Shown here: piece by piece, positions 46,114 to 56,386 of the stretch
How the letters are laid out: each line of letters begins with the position of its first letter
Numbering within the stretch: the first letter of the stretch is position 1
Source: Amorphus orientalis
GTDB taxonomy: Bacteria > Pseudomonadota > Alphaproteobacteria > Rhizobiales > Amorphaceae
Direction of reading: 5' to 3'
Assembly: GCF_030814015.1 (NCBI RefSeq)
Contig: NZ_JAUSUL010000001.1
Location: forward strand, 328,501-392,500
DNA: 64,000 nt
The notes under the pieces: generated by a model
What the model was told of the DNA's origin: nothing
Database searches by the model: none
The model's input: only the letters and a program-made list of their open reading frames with translations
Translations under genes and position numbers: made by a program

Positions 46114-48291
46114 ATGACTGCGACCGAGCCCATGAGCCAGGCGCGCCGTCCCGAGCTTCTGGAGCGGCTGGCGGACTTCGATCCGGGCTGGGTGCGGCTG
46201 TCGCGGGGGCTGCATCTGGTCGCCGCGGTGGCCGCGGCGATCGCGGCCGGCTACTTTCTGTCCACCGCCGGAGCAGCGGCCGTCGCCGAGTGGATCGGCC
46301 CCTGGCTGGAGCGCACGGTTCCCGCCTATGCCCGTGCCCTGGCGGTGGAGAACCGGCAGTTCGTCGTTCCGCTGGTCACGGCGGTGGTGGCGGCCCATCT
46401 CATCCTCCTCGTGATGCCCTCCTATCGCGCGCAGGAACTGCGCGAGACCCGTCCGCTCGCGCTGCTGGCCGTCCTCTATCTGGCGGGTCTCGGTCTCGCC
46501 GCGCCCGGAAGCTGGGGGTACGGGGCGCTGCCGATGCATCTGTGGTGGATCGTAACCATCGGCTTCGGCCTCTATCTGCGCGGCCGCGGTCCACAGGGCG
46601 CGCGCTTCGGCACCTCGATCATCCTGCTCACGCTGTTTGCGGTGATCGTGAACCCGGATCGGGCCATGGGGATCTGGTTGCCGGTCGCCGCGATCGCCGG
46701 CGTCTGTGTCGGCTATGCCGTGCGCTTCGCCACGTGGCGGCCGTCGCCCGTCGCCGCCTACCGGACCCAACGCGCCCGCTTCCTGGAGACCGCCGGGGAG
46801 GATCTTTCCGCCTTCGCCGATATGGTGCGCCGGGGTGCGCGTCCGACCGATTTCGGCCATCCGCTTCGCCGCCGCTGGGTCGCCCTGTCCAAGTCCATGG
46901 AACTCGCCGCCGCCGAATCGCCCGGCCGCTCGGCGCACCTGGCGGAAGAGGTGGCGGCTGCCTTCCGGCTGCTGCTGGCGGTGGAGGCGATCGCCTCGGC
47001 GCTTACGGAGATCGACGCCGCCGACCTCGGCGGACGGTTCGGGGCCGACCGGGTCGCCAGCGCGTTGACGGCGCTTGCCGCGCATATCGCGGCTTCCGAG
47101 ACCGCCTCGGATGCAACAAAAGCCGACTACCGGGACGGGCTCGTCCGCGCCCGCGACGAGCTGATCGCCGACCTGGACCTGTCGCGCCAGGCCAAGCTGC
47201 AGCTGATCCGGCTCCTGACCGGCATCTCGCGGGTGGAAAGCGCCCTGGACGCGGTGGGCGGACGGATCGAGACAGTGGAGGGCCCGGCGCCCGAGACGCC
47301 CCCGCGGACGAACGCGATGGGATGGCGGCTCGCCCTTCAGGGACTGGTCGCGGCCTCCATTACCACGAGCCTCAACTATGCTTTCCATTTCGACCATGCC
47401 TACTGGGCGACGCTCACCGTCGCCCTCGTTCTCAACGGCACGGTCGGCCAGACACTGGCACGGACGCTGCGGCGCGCGTTGGGCACGGCTGCCGGCGTGC
47501 TGGTGGCGATCGCGCTCAACCCGTTCATCGGCGATCTGTTCGTCCTGGAAACGGTGCTCGTGGCGATCAGCCTGCTGGTGGCGGTGATGGTGTTCGACAT
47601 CCGCTACGAGCTGGCGTCGGCCCTGATCGGCTTCCTGGTGGTCACGGGGTTGCACATGCTGGAGGGAGCCGGGCAGGGGGTGATGCTGGCCCGCGCCTAC
47701 GAGACCTTCATCGGTGCCGGTGTGGCTCTGGCCGTCGCCTGGACCGTGGTGCCGGCCTTTTCCAGCGATCAGTTCGGCGGCAAGGTGACGGCTTTCCTGA
47801 GCCAGTGCCGGGCCACCTTCGCGGAGATCGGCCGTCATCCGAACCCGGCGATCGACCACACCGCGCCGCTCGAGACGGAAGTGCGCCTCCTGATGGCGGA
47901 ACTCCCCTCGCTGGAGGCGGAGCGCTGGTTCGGGCGGACCGGAGGTGCCGGGCTCAACCGGCTCGCGGCGCTGCTGGAGGCGCTGGTGAGCTATGTCGGC
48001 CTGTACGAGCGTGCGGTCGCGGGGATGACCCGGATCGAAGTTGGCGAAGCGACCCGGGCAACGTTCGCCGACCTGGATGGGCGCGTGGATGCGGCCTTTG
48101 CCGTGCTTACCGGATCCGGGGACGCCCTGCCGGATTTCGACGACCTGCTGCCGAAATTCGCGGCCGTCGCCCCCCTCGACGGGTCGATCCCGGCGGCGGA
48201 GGCCGCGGTCCTGGTCGAACGGCTCTACTACGGCCGGAGGATCGGCCAGACCCTCGGCGAGCTGCAGACCGAATGGGCGCGAACGGGCTGA
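46114..48291 (+). CDS. FUSC-family (aromatic acid exporter-like) membrane protein
   Basis: The 725-residue protein has two blocks of membrane helices (residues about 30-210 and 400-550) separated by a soluble helical region, the pattern of FUSC/YccS/AaeB-like proteins. The second block contains HAYWATLTVALVLNGTVGQT and RTLRRALGTAAGVLVAIALN, the conserved FUSC motif. Family members take part in efflux of aromatic acids (AaeB, fusaric acid resistance), but many are uncharacterised. It follows the aminotransferase gene by 8 bases, so they are probably co-transcribed. Confidence 0.85.
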   Translation: MTATEPMSQARRPELLERLADFDPGWVRLSRGLHLVAAVAAAIAAGYFLSTAGAAAVAEWIGPWLERTVPAYARALAVENRQFVVPLVTAVVAAHLILLVMPSYRAQELRETRPLALLAVLYLAGLGLAAPGSWGYGALPMHLWWIVTIGFGLYLRGRGPQGARFGTSIILLTLFAVIVNPDRAMGIWLPVAAIAGVCVGYAVRFATWRPSPVAAYRTQRARFLETAGEDLSAFADMVRRGARPTDFGHPLRRRWVALSKSMELAAAESPGRSAHLAEEVAAAFRLLLAVEAIASALTEIDAADLGGRFGADRVASALTALAAHIAASETASDATKADYRDGLVRARDELIADLDLSRQAKLQLIRLLTGISRVESALDAVGGRIETVEGPAPETPPRTNAMGWRLALQGLVAASITTSLNYAFHFDHAYWATLTVALVLNGTVGQTLARTLRRALGTAAGVLVAIALNPFIGDLFVLETVLVAISLLVAVMVFDIRYELASALIGFLVVTGLHMLEGAGQGVMLARAYETFIGAGVALAVAWTVVPAFSSDQFGGKVTAFLSQCRATFAEIGRHPNPAIDHTAPLETEVRLLMAELPSLEAERWFGRTGGAGLNRLAALLEALVSYVGLYERAVAGMTRIEVGEATRATFADLDGRVDAAFAVLTGSGDALPDFDDLLPKFAAVAPLDGSIPAAEAAVLVERLYYGRRIGQTLGELQTEWARTG

Positions 48292-48348
48292 CGCCGGCGC
48301 CGTTTCCGGGGGTTGCAGATGGCCGGCATCAACCCCGGATAGGCGCGG

Positions 48349-49092
48349 CTAGTCCGACGCGGAGCGGCCGCTGAGCATCATGTAGTTGACGTCGATGTCG
48401 GCCGAGCGCTGCCAGCGGTCGCGCAGCGGGTCGAACACGACGCCCACGGTTTCCAGAACGGCGAGGCCGGAGCCTTCCACCGCCGCTTCCAGTTCGCTCG
48501 GCCGCACCAGCTTTTCATACTGGTGGGTGCCCTTCGGCAGCCATCCCAGAACATACTCCGCGCCCAGTATCGCCAGAAGATAGGCCTTCGGCGTGCGGTT
48601 GATGGTGGCGAGCAGCAGGAGGCCGCCCGGCTTAACCATCTTGGCGCAGGCGGAGACGAACAAATCGACGTCCGACACGTGCTCGACGATCTCCATGGCG
48701 AGCACCACGTCGAACCGCTCGCCGGCGTCGGCCAGCGCCTCCGCCGTCGTGGCCCGGTAATCGATTTCCAGTCCCGAGCGCTCGGCATGGATTCGCGCCA
48801 CCTCGATGTTGGTAGCCGCCGCATCGGCACCGACCACCTCGGCGCCGAGACGCGCCATCGGTTCGGACAGCAGGCCGCCGCCGCAGCCGATATCGAGCAG
48901 GCGCAGGCCCGACAGCGCCTGGGAATCGTCCACGTCGCGCCCGAAATGCCGGGCCACCATCTCCTTGATGTAGCCGAGCCGGACCGGGTTGAACTTGTGC
49001 AGCGGCTTGAACTTGCCGCGCGGGTCCCACCATTCGTCGGCAAGGGCGGAGAATCGGTCGATTTCGGCCTGGTCGATCGTGCTGTCGCTCAT
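48349..49092 (-). CDS. ubiG: Ubiquinone biosynthesis O-methyltransferase UbiG
   Basis: The 247-residue SAM-dependent methyltransferase performs both O-methylations in ubiquinone synthesis. Diagnostic segments are [20 protein letters not shown], the SAM-binding [14 protein letters not shown], and [20 protein letters not shown]. It ends in [13 protein letters not shown] 49092 with GGAA upstream gives the family N-terminus. It is divergent from lysC, a conserved alphaproteobacterial pair. Confidence 0.96.
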   Translation of the reverse strand: MSDSTIDQAEIDRFSALADEWWDPRGKFKPLHKFNPVRLGYIKEMVARHFGRDVDDSQALSGLRLLDIGCGGGLLSEPMARLGAEVVGADAAATNIEVARIHAERSGLEIDYRATTAEALADAGERFDVVLAMEIVEHVSDVDLFVSACAKMVKPGGLLLLATINRTPKAYLLAILGAEYVLGWLPKGTHQYEKLVRPSELEAAVEGSGLAVLETVGVVFDPLRDRWQRSADIDVNYMMLSGRSASD

Positions 49093-49342
49093 GCTGCTTT
49101 CCTGCCTCACGAAGGGTCTGGTCGCGTCGACCCGAATGAATAAAGACGCGGTCGATGTCGGTTCGGGTGCGGCTGGGCGCCCAGCGCCCCGGAAGAGCCC
49201 CTCCCGCCGTGCTCCGCCACCCGGAAGATGGCAAGTTGCCGCCCGGGCTGCACGGTGATATCTACCGCGCCATTCCGTTCGGCAAACCCGCAATCGATGC
49301 GGATCGCCAGATATCAATCACCAACGAGCCGGTAAGTCACCC

Positions 49343-50602
49343 ATGGCCCGACTGGTCATGAAGTTCGGCGGGACCTCCGTCGGCGATCTTGATCGTATCC
49401 GAAACGTGGCCCGCCATGTGAAGCGCGAGGTCGATGCCGGCAACAAGGTTGCCGTCGTCGTGTCCGCCATGGCCGGCGAGACCAACAAGCTCGTCGAGTA
49501 TTGCCGCGCCATTTCGCCCGTGCACGACGCCCGCGAGTACGATGCCGTGGTGGCGTCGGGCGAGCAGGTGTCCTCCGGGCTTTTGGCGCTGACGCTGCAG
49601 GCGATGGGCATCGATGCCCGCTCCTGGCAGGGCTGGCAGATCCCGGTCCGCACCGACGCCGCTCACGGCGCAGCCCGCATCACCGGCATCGAGGGCGAAC
49701 GCCTTGTTGAGCGCATCGACGGTGGACAGGTCGCGGTGGTGGCCGGCTTCCAGGGCATCGCTCCGGACGGACGCATCGCGACGCTCGGTCGCGGCGGGTC
49801 CGACACCAGCGCCGTTGCGCTGGCTGCAGCGATCCAGGCCGACCGGTGCGATATCTACACCGACGTGGACGGGGTCTACACCACCGATCCGCGCATCGTG
49901 TCCGGCGCGCGCCGGCTGCCGCGCGTCTCCTACGAGGAGATGCTGGAAATGGCGTCGTTGGGCGCCAAGGTCCTGCAGGTGCGCTCGGTCGAACTGGCCA
50001 TGATTCACGGTGTGCGGACCTTCGTCCGCTCCAGCTTCGACGACCCGGACGCGATCCGGGCGGCCGGCAATCAGCCGATCGGCACCTTGATTTGCGATGA
50101 GGAGGAGATCTTGGAACAGCAGGTCGTCACCGGGATCGCCTATTCCAAGGACGAGGCCCAGATCTCCATCCGCCGGGTCGCCGACAGGCCCGGTGTGGCG
50201 GGGTCGGTCTTCGGGCCCCTGGCGGACTCCCACATCAACGTGGACATGATCGTCCAGAACATCTCGCCGGACGGATCGACCACCGACATCACCTTCACCG
50301 TGCCCCAGAGCGAGTACGATCGGGCGATGGCGGTGCTCGAGGCGGAGAAGGGCAAGATCGGCTATTCCGCCGTGGAAGGCGCCTGCGACGTGGTCAAGGT
50401 GTCGGTGATCGGCGTCGGCATGCGCAGCCACACCGGCGTGGCGGCCGCCGCGTTCAACGCCCTGTCGGCGAAGGGCATCAACATCCGTGCGATCACCACG
50501 TCGGAGATCAAGATCTCCGTGCTGATCGACGCCGCCTACGCGGAACTTGCGGTGCGAGCGCTGCATTCGGTATATGACCTCGACAAGGTGGCAACTGCCT
50601 GA
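49343..50602 (+). CDS. lysC: Aspartate kinase
   Basis: The 419-residue enzyme phosphorylates aspartate, opening lysine, threonine and methionine synthesis. The kinase domain begins VMKFGGTSVGDLDRIRNVA and contains GRGGSDTSAVALAAAIQADR and YTDVDGVYTTDPRIV. Two C-terminal ACT domains (about residues 265-419) give feedback control; the second starts near VVKVSVIGVGMRSHTGVA. The 250-base divergent region to ubiG holds its promoter. A clear terminator follows the stop codon. Confidence 0.97.
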   Translation: MARLVMKFGGTSVGDLDRIRNVARHVKREVDAGNKVAVVVSAMAGETNKLVEYCRAISPVHDAREYDAVVASGEQVSSGLLALTLQAMGIDARSWQGWQIPVRTDAAHGAARITGIEGERLVERIDGGQVAVVAGFQGIAPDGRIATLGRGGSDTSAVALAAAIQADRCDIYTDVDGVYTTDPRIVSGARRLPRVSYEEMLEMASLGAKVLQVRSVELAMIHGVRTFVRSSFDDPDAIRAAGNQPIGTLICDEEEILEQQVVTGIAYSKDEAQISIRRVADRPGVAGSVFGPLADSHINVDMIVQNISPDGSTTDITFTVPQSEYDRAMAVLEAEKGKIGYSAVEGACDVVKVSVIGVGMRSHTGVAAAAFNALSAKGINIRAITTSEIKISVLIDAAYAELAVRALHSVYDLDKVATA

Positions 50603-50603
50603 C

Positions 50604-50634
50604 AACGGCTGACCTCTGAGAGGTCGGCCGTTTT
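50604..50634 (+). terminator. Intrinsic terminator after lysC
   Basis: AACGGCTGACCTC (50604-50616) pairs with GAGGTCGGCCGTT (50620-50632) around the loop TGA, with one U-G pair, and ends in TTTT. It begins two bases after the lysC stop codon and lies 43 bases before ptsP. Confidence 0.9.
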
Positions 50635-50676
50635 GGCGTGCCGTCAGATCGGCGTTCGAGGTTCCGGGGAGGCACG

Positions 50677-52938
50677 ATGCGAGGCTCTCTCGCCGGTCCG
50701 CGCCTCCTTCTGAGAAGGCTCCGCGAGGTTATGGCGGAGCCGATCGATGCGCAGGAACGGCTAGACAAGATCGTCGTCCTGATCGCTGCCAACATGGTGG
50801 CAGAGGTCTGTTCCGTCTATGTGCTGCGCTCCGACGGGGTGCTGGAGCTCTATGCGACGGAAGGCCTGAACAGGGCGGCGGTGCACCAGACAAGTCTGAG
50901 GATCGGCGAAGGCCTTGTCGGCCTGATCGCGGCGGACGCGCGCGCCCTCAATCTGCCCAACGCCCAGAATCATCCCGCCTTCGCCTACAAGCCGGAGACC
51001 GGTGAAGAGATCTACAACGCCTTTCTCGGCGTGCCGATCCTGCGCTCCGGGCGAACGCTCGGCGTGCTGGTCGTCCAGAACAAGGCCCATCGGACCTATT
51101 ACGACGAGGAGGTCGAGGCGCTTCAGACCACCGCGATGGTGATCGCGGAGATGATCGCGGCCGGCGAGATCGAGGTCCTGGCCAAGCAGGGGCCCGCGCT
51201 CGATCTCAGGCGCACGATGCATCTGGAGGGTGCGGCGCTTGCCGAAGGCGTGGGGCTCGGCCATGCGGTGCTTCACGAGCCGCGCGTCGTCGTCACCAAC
51301 CTGATCGCCGAGGACGCCGATCGCGAGCTGTCCCGCCTCGACAGCGCGCTGGAAAAGGTGCGGCTTTCCCTCGACCAGATGATGTCGCGGCGCGAGATCG
51401 CCCATCACGGCGAGCACCGGGAAGTCCTGGAAGCCTATCTCATGGTCGCTCAGGACCGGGGCTGGGTGCGCAAGATGGAGGAGGCGATCCGCAACGGCCT
51501 GACCGCCGAGGCGGCCGTGGAGCGGGTCCAGTCCGACAACCGGGCGCGGATGCTGCGCTCCGTCGATCCCTATCTGCGCGACCGGCTGCACGATCTCGAC
51601 GATCTGGCCAACCGGCTGATGCGGGAGATCGTCGGCCGCCCCCACGGCGCCGCGACGTTCCCGGAAGACGCGATCCTGATCGCGCGCAACATGGGGCCGG
51701 CCGAACTCCTCGACTACAACCGCGATCAGCTGCGCGGCCTGGTGCTCGAGGAGGGCGGCCCGACCAGCCACGCGACCATCATCGCCCGCGCCCTCGGCAT
51801 TCCGGCCGTCGGGCAGGTCGCGGGTGCGGTGTCGCTCGTGGAGGACCAGGACGCGGTGATCGTCGACGGCGATACCGGCGTGGTCCATTTCCGCCCGATG
51901 GCCGATATCGAGCGCGCCTACGCGGAGAAGGTGCGCTTCCGCGCCCGGCGTCAGGCCCAGTATCGCCGGCTGCGCAGCGCGCCCTCGACCACGCGCGACG
52001 GACGCGACCTGACCCTTCTGATCAATTCCGGCCTGCTGGTCGACCTGCCGCATCTCGACGAATCCGGCGCGGCCGGCATCGGGCTGTTCCGCACAGAGAT
52101 CCTGTTCATGGTGGCCCACAGCCTGCCCCGGGTCGGGGAACAGGAGGAGCTCTACCGCCGCATCTACGAGGCGGCCGGGGACCGGCCCGTCACCTTCCGC
52201 TCCCTCGACGTGGGCGGCGACAAGGTGCTGCCGTACATCCGGGCGGTGGAGGAGGAGAACCCGGCGATGGGCTGGCGGGCGATCCGGCTCGGCCTCGACC
52301 GCCCTGGTCTCCTGCGCATGCAGGTCCGTGCGCTCCTGCGCGCCGCTGCCGGCCGCGAGCTGCGGCTGATGTTCCCCATGGTCTCCTCGGTGACGGAGTT
52401 CACCGCCGCCCGGGCGCTGGTCGACAAGGAGATCCGGCATCTCAAGCGCCACGGCCATGCCACGCCCGATGCGATCCGGCTCGGCGTCATGCTGGAGGTG
52501 CCCTCGCTCCTGTTCGAGCTGGAAGAGGTCCTGTCCGCGGTCGATTTCGTCTCGGTCGGGTCGAACGATCTGTTCCAGTTCATGCTGGCCGCCGATCGCG
52601 GCAACACCCGGCTGACCAAGCGGTTCGATCCGCTGAGCGTGTCGTTCCTCAGGGCGCTCAAGCGCATCGTCGACGAGTGCGAGCGCGCCCACGTGCCGGT
52701 GACGGTCTGCGGCGAACTCGCCGGCCGGCCGCTCGAGGCGATGGCGCTGCTCGGGCTCGGCTACCGGCAACTCTCCATGCCGCCGGCCGCCATCGGTCCG
52801 GTCAAGGCGATGGCCCGCGCCCTCGACGTGGACCGGCTGCGCGCCCGGCTTCTGCCGCGGCTGGAGCCGGGGCGCTGGCCCGGCCACATGCGATCGTTCC
52901 TGGCGGCCTACGCCGAGGATCACGACATTCCGCTGTAG
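50677..52938 (+). CDS. ptsP: Phosphoenolpyruvate-protein phosphotransferase PtsP (EI-Ntr)
   Basis: The 753-residue protein is Enzyme I of the nitrogen PTS. An N-terminal GAF domain (about residues 15-160, with [10 protein letters not shown] and [20 protein letters not shown]) senses metabolites, commonly glutamine. The phosphorylated histidine is His365 in [15 protein letters not shown]. The PEP-binding TIM barrel has [23 protein letters not shown] and [12 protein letters not shown]. It passes phosphate from PEP to NPr and EIIA-Ntr. ATG 50677 is preceded by GGGGAGG; a GTG 13 codons upstream would run from inside the terminator region. Confidence 0.96.
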   Translation: MRGSLAGPRLLLRRLREVMAEPIDAQERLDKIVVLIAANMVAEVCSVYVLRSDGVLELYATEGLNRAAVHQTSLRIGEGLVGLIAADARALNLPNAQNHPAFAYKPETGEEIYNAFLGVPILRSGRTLGVLVVQNKAHRTYYDEEVEALQTTAMVIAEMIAAGEIEVLAKQGPALDLRRTMHLEGAALAEGVGLGHAVLHEPRVVVTNLIAEDADRELSRLDSALEKVRLSLDQMMSRREIAHHGEHREVLEAYLMVAQDRGWVRKMEEAIRNGLTAEAAVERVQSDNRARMLRSVDPYLRDRLHDLDDLANRLMREIVGRPHGAATFPEDAILIARNMGPAELLDYNRDQLRGLVLEEGGPTSHATIIARALGIPAVGQVAGAVSLVEDQDAVIVDGDTGVVHFRPMADIERAYAEKVRFRARRQAQYRRLRSAPSTTRDGRDLTLLINSGLLVDLPHLDESGAAGIGLFRTEILFMVAHSLPRVGEQEELYRRIYEAAGDRPVTFRSLDVGGDKVLPYIRAVEEENPAMGWRAIRLGLDRPGLLRMQVRALLRAAAGRELRLMFPMVSSVTEFTAARALVDKEIRHLKRHGHATPDAIRLGVMLEVPSLLFELEEVLSAVDFVSVGSNDLFQFMLAADRGNTRLTKRFDPLSVSFLRALKRIVDECERAHVPVTVCGELAGRPLEAMALLGLGYRQLSMPPAAIGPVKAMARALDVDRLRARLLPRLEPGRWPGHMRSFLAAYAEDHDIPL

Positions 52939-52996
52939 CGCGCTGGCGTTTGCCTGCCACGCCACTCCCTTTGTCAGTCACATCGAAAAAAGCCCC

Positions 52997-54067
52997 ATGT
53001 TTTCCGAGGAAAAGCTCGTCACCCTGGTCGATCGGTTCGAGAAGCTGGAAGCCCGCATGGCTTCCGGCGAGGAGACCGATGCCTATGTCGAGCTGTCGCG
53101 CGAATATGCCGAGCTGCAGCCGCTGGTCGAGAAGATCCGGGCCTATCGGCAGGCCCGGTCCGAGCTTGCCGACATCGACGCGCTTCTGGACGACAGGGGA
53201 ACCGACCGGGAACTGCGCGATATGGCCGAGGCGGAGCGGCCGGACCTCGTCGAGAAGGTCGAGGCTCTGGCCCAGGAGATCCGGATCGGGCTGCTGCCGA
53301 CGGACGTGGCCGACGAGAAGAGCGCCATCGTGGAGGTGCGCGCGGGCACCGGCGGCCAGGAGGCGGCCCTGTTCGCTGGCGATCTCTTCCGCATGTATCA
53401 GCGCCTCGCCGAAAAGCACGGCTGGAAGGTCGAGATCATGTCGGAGAGCGAGGGCGATGCCGGCGGCTACAAGGAAATCATCGCCTCGTTCGCGGGACGC
53501 GGCGTCTTCGCGCGGCTCAAGTTCGAATCCGGCGTGCACCGGGTACAGCGTGTGCCGGAAACGGAATCGGGCGGCCGGATCCACACCTCTGCCGCCACCG
53601 TCGCCGTTCTGCCGGAGGTGGAGCAGGTCGATTTCGAGATCCCCGACACCGACATTCGCATCGACACCATGCGCGCCTCCGGGGCCGGCGGCCAGCACGT
53701 CAACACGACCGATTCCGCCGTGCGCATCACCCATCTGCCCACGGGCATCGTGGTGACGTCCTCGGAAAAATCCCAGCACCAGAACCGCGCGCGCGCCATG
53801 CAGGTGCTGCGCGCCCGGCTCTACGAGGAAGAGCGGCGCAAGCTGGACGAGGAACGCGCCGCCGCGCGCAAGGGACAGGTGGGGTCGGGCGACCGATCGG
53901 AGCGGATCCGCACCTATAATTTCCCGCAGGGACGGGTCACCGATCACCGGATCAACCTGACCCTCTACAAGCTCGACGAGATCCTGGCGGGCGAGGCGCT
54001 GGACGAGGTCATCGACGCGCTGATCACCGAACATCAGGCCGCGCTCCTGGCCGAACAGGATGCGTGA
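52997..54067 (+). CDS. prfA: Peptide chain release factor 1
   Basis: The 356-residue factor reads UAA and UAG and releases nascent chains. The GGQ motif is at Gly231-Gly232-Gln233 ([17 protein letters not shown]). The DPFL-like domain 1 and the [13 protein letters not shown] motif are present. The 3' end overlaps prmC, whose product methylates the GGQ glutamine. Confidence 0.97.
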   Translation: MFSEEKLVTLVDRFEKLEARMASGEETDAYVELSREYAELQPLVEKIRAYRQARSELADIDALLDDRGTDRELRDMAEAERPDLVEKVEALAQEIRIGLLPTDVADEKSAIVEVRAGTGGQEAALFAGDLFRMYQRLAEKHGWKVEIMSESEGDAGGYKEIIASFAGRGVFARLKFESGVHRVQRVPETESGGRIHTSAATVAVLPEVEQVDFEIPDTDIRIDTMRASGAGGQHVNTTDSAVRITHLPTGIVVTSSEKSQHQNRARAMQVLRARLYEEERRKLDEERAAARKGQVGSGDRSERIRTYNFPQGRVTDHRINLTLYKLDEILAGEALDEVIDALITEHQAALLAEQDA

Positions 54068-54917
54068 CGGCGCGACCGTCGGCGCTGTCCTCAGGGACGT
54101 GCGCGGGCGGTTTGCGGCCGCCGGCATCGACACGGCGGGGCTCGACGCCCGGCTGCTGGTCGGGCACGTCCTCGATCTCGACGCGACCGGGATGATCCTG
54201 GCCGACGCCGACCCGCTCGAACCGGACGCGACGGCGCGCATCGAAGCGGTCGTCGCGCGCAGGCTCGCCGGGGAGCCGGTGGGTCGGATTCTGGGGCGCC
54301 GCGCGTTCTACGGCCTCGATCTGGAGCTGTCGCCGGCGACGCTCGAACCGCGTCCGGATACCGAAACCGTCGTGGATGCGGCCCTGGAGCGGGTGCCGGA
54401 CGTGCAAGCGCCGCTCAAGATCCTGGATGTAGGAACGGGAACCGGCGCGATCCTGCTGGCGCTGCTGTCGCAACGTCCCGCGGCGATCGGGGTCGGCATC
54501 GACCTGAGTGCGGAAGCGTCAGCGACCGCGGCCCGGAATGCCGACAGACTCGGATTGTCCGGGCGGGCGCTGTTCTGCGTCGGCGACCTCGCGGCCGCCG
54601 CAAGCGGCCCGTTCGATCTGGTGGTGTCGAACCCGCCTTATATCGAAAGCGCCGAGATCGATCGGCTGGATCTCGGGGTTCGGGCGTACGACCCACGGCT
54701 TGCTCTCGACGGCGGGCCGGACGGTCTGGCCGCCTATCGCCGCCTGGTGGCGCAAGCCGCGGGTCTGGTCGCACCAGCCGGCGCGCTGATTCTCGAAATC
54801 GGCGTCGGACAGGCCGAATCGGTGGCCATGCTGTGCCGCGCCGCGGGCTTTGACGTCGCGCCGCCGCGCGTTGACATGGCGGGGCATGCCAGAGTGCTGG
54901 TCGCAACGTGGCCATGA
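54060..54917 (+). CDS. prmC: Release factor glutamine methyltransferase PrmC
   Basis: The 285-residue SAM-dependent enzyme methylates the GGQ glutamine of release factors. It has [17 protein letters not shown] as SAM site and the NPPY catalytic motif at residues 191-194 ([13 protein letters not shown]). The N-terminal helical domain ([20 protein letters not shown]) recognises the factor. It starts inside the end of prfA (8-base overlap), implying coupled translation. Confidence 0.96.
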   Translation: MRDGATVGAVLRDVRGRFAAAGIDTAGLDARLLVGHVLDLDATGMILADADPLEPDATARIEAVVARRLAGEPVGRILGRRAFYGLDLELSPATLEPRPDTETVVDAALERVPDVQAPLKILDVGTGTGAILLALLSQRPAAIGVGIDLSAEASATAARNADRLGLSGRALFCVGDLAAAASGPFDLVVSNPPYIESAEIDRLDLGVRAYDPRLALDGGPDGLAAYRRLVAQAAGLVAPAGALILEIGVGQAESVAMLCRAAGFDVAPPRVDMAGHARVLVATWP

Positions 54918-55157
54918 AGCCACATTTTGGCTTCTGTGGCGAAAATCCGGGCCGTCAGTGGGATTTTTGGACTTGGAAATTGCTAGCGAAATCGCTACGT
55001 TCCGGTTGCCGACGGGGTACGGACGCCGCTCACCGACACGGGTGACCAAAGGCGGGTGTCCGAAAAGGTCGACTGCGAAGAGGCAATCGAACCTGAACCT
55101 TGCGCCCAAGAGGAGGCCGCTGACCACCGCGTCAAACTCGACTGCCCTCGCCACCGC

Positions 55158-55173
55158 GTTTCCAGCTGGAAAC
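55158..55173. repeat. Perfect 16-base palindrome upstream of the DUF4167 gene
   Basis: GTTTCCAGCTGGAAAC reads the same on both strands. Its size and symmetry fit a dimeric regulator's operator. No regulator gene is adjacent that would identify the protein. Confidence 0.45.
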
Positions 55174-55284
55174 ATGGGTATTGCGGCGAGCCGGCGGGGT
55201 TCGAGCGAGACGTGCGATTCGGCCAGAGCAGTCCCGAACCGAGGGATCTAAGGGACGGAGACGACGCTCGATCCAATGGTGCTA

Positions 55285-55321
55285 GAGCAATCGGTCCGGG
55301 TCCGATCGACCTGGATTGCTC
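55285..55321. repeat. Inverted repeat GAGCAATC...GATTGCTC
   Basis: Eight-base perfect arms (55285-55292 and 55314-55321) flank an inner GGTC/GACC pair. The element is preceded by CTA, so it starts CTAGAGC like the repeat ends at 221-229 and 1733-1740. It may belong to the same dispersed intergenic repeat group. Confidence 0.45.
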
Positions 55322-55487
55322 CCAAGCGTTCGCGCCGGGCGACAGAGCTCGATTCGACGCTGGACTTTGACGGCACGAGTTTTCCGTGTTCCCCGGGACA
55401 CTGAGAGCTTAGCCACGGCGCCGAGACCGGATGCAGTGACGAACGCTCACGACCGGTCTTACCTGCTTCCGAACGAGAAACGATCGG

Positions 55488-56186
55488 ATGAGACAAGGAA
55501 ATCCTAACAAGCGACTGCGCGGTCGGAACCGGAAGGGGCCGAACCCGCTCACCAAGACTTACGAGTCGAACGGTCCCGACGTGAAAGTGCGTGGGACGGC
55601 CCTGCATATCGCCGAGAAATATCTCCAGCTTTCGCGGGATGCCCAGGCATCCGGTGATCGGGTGATGGGCGAGAACTATCTGCAGCACGCGGAACACTAT
55701 TTCCGTATCGTCGCTGCGGCGCAGGGCTCCAATCAGCCGCAGCAGTCCGCGCAGCGCGATGACGATCAGGCCGACAACGGCGCGGATCAGCGCAACGGCA
55801 ACGGCAGCGGCAACGGTTCGGCCCACTCGGATCCGGCCCACGCCGATCAGCCGAGCGATTCCGGGTTCGAGCGTCAGGCCTCGAACGGAAACCGCTCCCG
55901 GTCGAACGGGGCCGATCGCCACGCCGCCAAGGACGACGGCGACAGCGCGTCCGGGGACAAGGCACCCGCGGCGGACGCCAAGTCGGGTGACGAGGCCCAG
56001 GCCGATCAGTCGACCGGTGCGGAAGCCGGCGAGGACGCCGAGGGCGGAGAGGCCAAGCCGCGTCGCCGCGCCCGGACCCCGCGCAGCCCGCGTACCCGGA
56101 CCCGACGCGCCAGCAGCGATCAGGCTGCCGAAGGCGCTCCGGCGGCCCAGACCCAGGACGGCGAGACCGCGTCCTCCGACGCGTGA
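55488..56186 (+). CDS. DUF4167 domain protein
   Basis: The 232-residue protein has the DUF4167 domain in residues 1-75: a basic N-terminus (NKRLRGRNRKGPNPLTKTYE) and the helical DVKVRGTALHIAEKYLQLSR and GENYLQHAEHYFRIV segments. The rest (about 80-232) is low-complexity, rich in Q, N, D, S and A, and ends in an Arg-rich patch (RRRARTPRSPRTRTRRA) likely to be disordered. The mix of basic motif and disorder suggests nucleic-acid binding, but function is unproven. The family is essentially alphaproteobacterial, and this prmC-DUF4167-clpB order is conserved. Confidence 0.9.
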   Translation: MRQGNPNKRLRGRNRKGPNPLTKTYESNGPDVKVRGTALHIAEKYLQLSRDAQASGDRVMGENYLQHAEHYFRIVAAAQGSNQPQQSAQRDDDQADNGADQRNGNGSGNGSAHSDPAHADQPSDSGFERQASNGNRSRSNGADRHAAKDDGDSASGDKAPAADAKSGDEAQADQSTGAEAGEDAEGGEAKPRRRARTPRSPRTRTRRASSDQAAEGAPAAQTQDGETASSDA

Positions 56187-56284
56187 GCTGTCCAGCCTGA
56201 GGCGGCGGTGGCCTCGGAACCTTATCTTTCTGCTCGGATGCAACCAGCTGGGCGATGAGAGGTCCGGAGCCGATCCGACGGGCA

Positions 56285-56386
56285 GTCCGTTCAGGCCAGG
56301 CTGGTCTGAACGGGACATGCTGCGGAGGCTTCCGTCAGAAACGGGCGCTCGTCGCCCCGCAGAGCCCGCCGTTGTGGCGGGCTTTT
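56285..56386 (+). ncRNA. Candidate small RNA or structured 3' region ending in an intrinsic terminator
   Basis: Three consecutive stem-loops follow each other. The first, 56285-56316, has GTCCGTTCAG pairing with CTGAACGGGAC (one bulge) and continues inward with CCA/TGG. The second is CTGCGG (56320-56325) with CCGCAG (56357-56362), enclosing a GGGCG/CGCCC hairpin. The third is the terminator at 56363-56386. No protein is encoded in this stretch. It could be an independent sRNA or the 3' end of the DUF4167 mRNA. I found no convincing promoter directly upstream. Confidence 0.35.
56362..56386 (+). terminator. Intrinsic terminator between the DUF4167 gene and clpB
   Basis: AGCCCGCC (56363-56370) pairs with GGCGGGCT (56376-56383) around GTTGT, followed by a short T run. 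It separates the DUF4167 transcript from clpB transcription, which then needs its own promoter. Confidence 0.88.

Larger units (their letters stand above)
54918..55487 (+). other. Long gene-free region before the DUF4167 gene, rich in inverted repeats
   Basis: 570 bases with no recognisable gene. It holds a hairpin on the prmC stop codon (GAAGCC 54916-54921 with GGCTTC 54929-54934); TAGCGA-AA-TCGCTA (54984-54997); a TCACC/GGGTGA hairpin near 55031-55046; a perfect 16-base palindrome GTTTCCAGCTGGAAAC (55158-55173); and GAGCAATC/GATTGCTC (55285-55321). A possible sigma-70 promoter is CTTGGA (54972-54977), 17 bases, then CTACGT (54995-55000), which would give a leader of about 480 bases. Whether this is a structured 5' leader or holds a small RNA gene I cannot tell. 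Confidence 0.45.
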
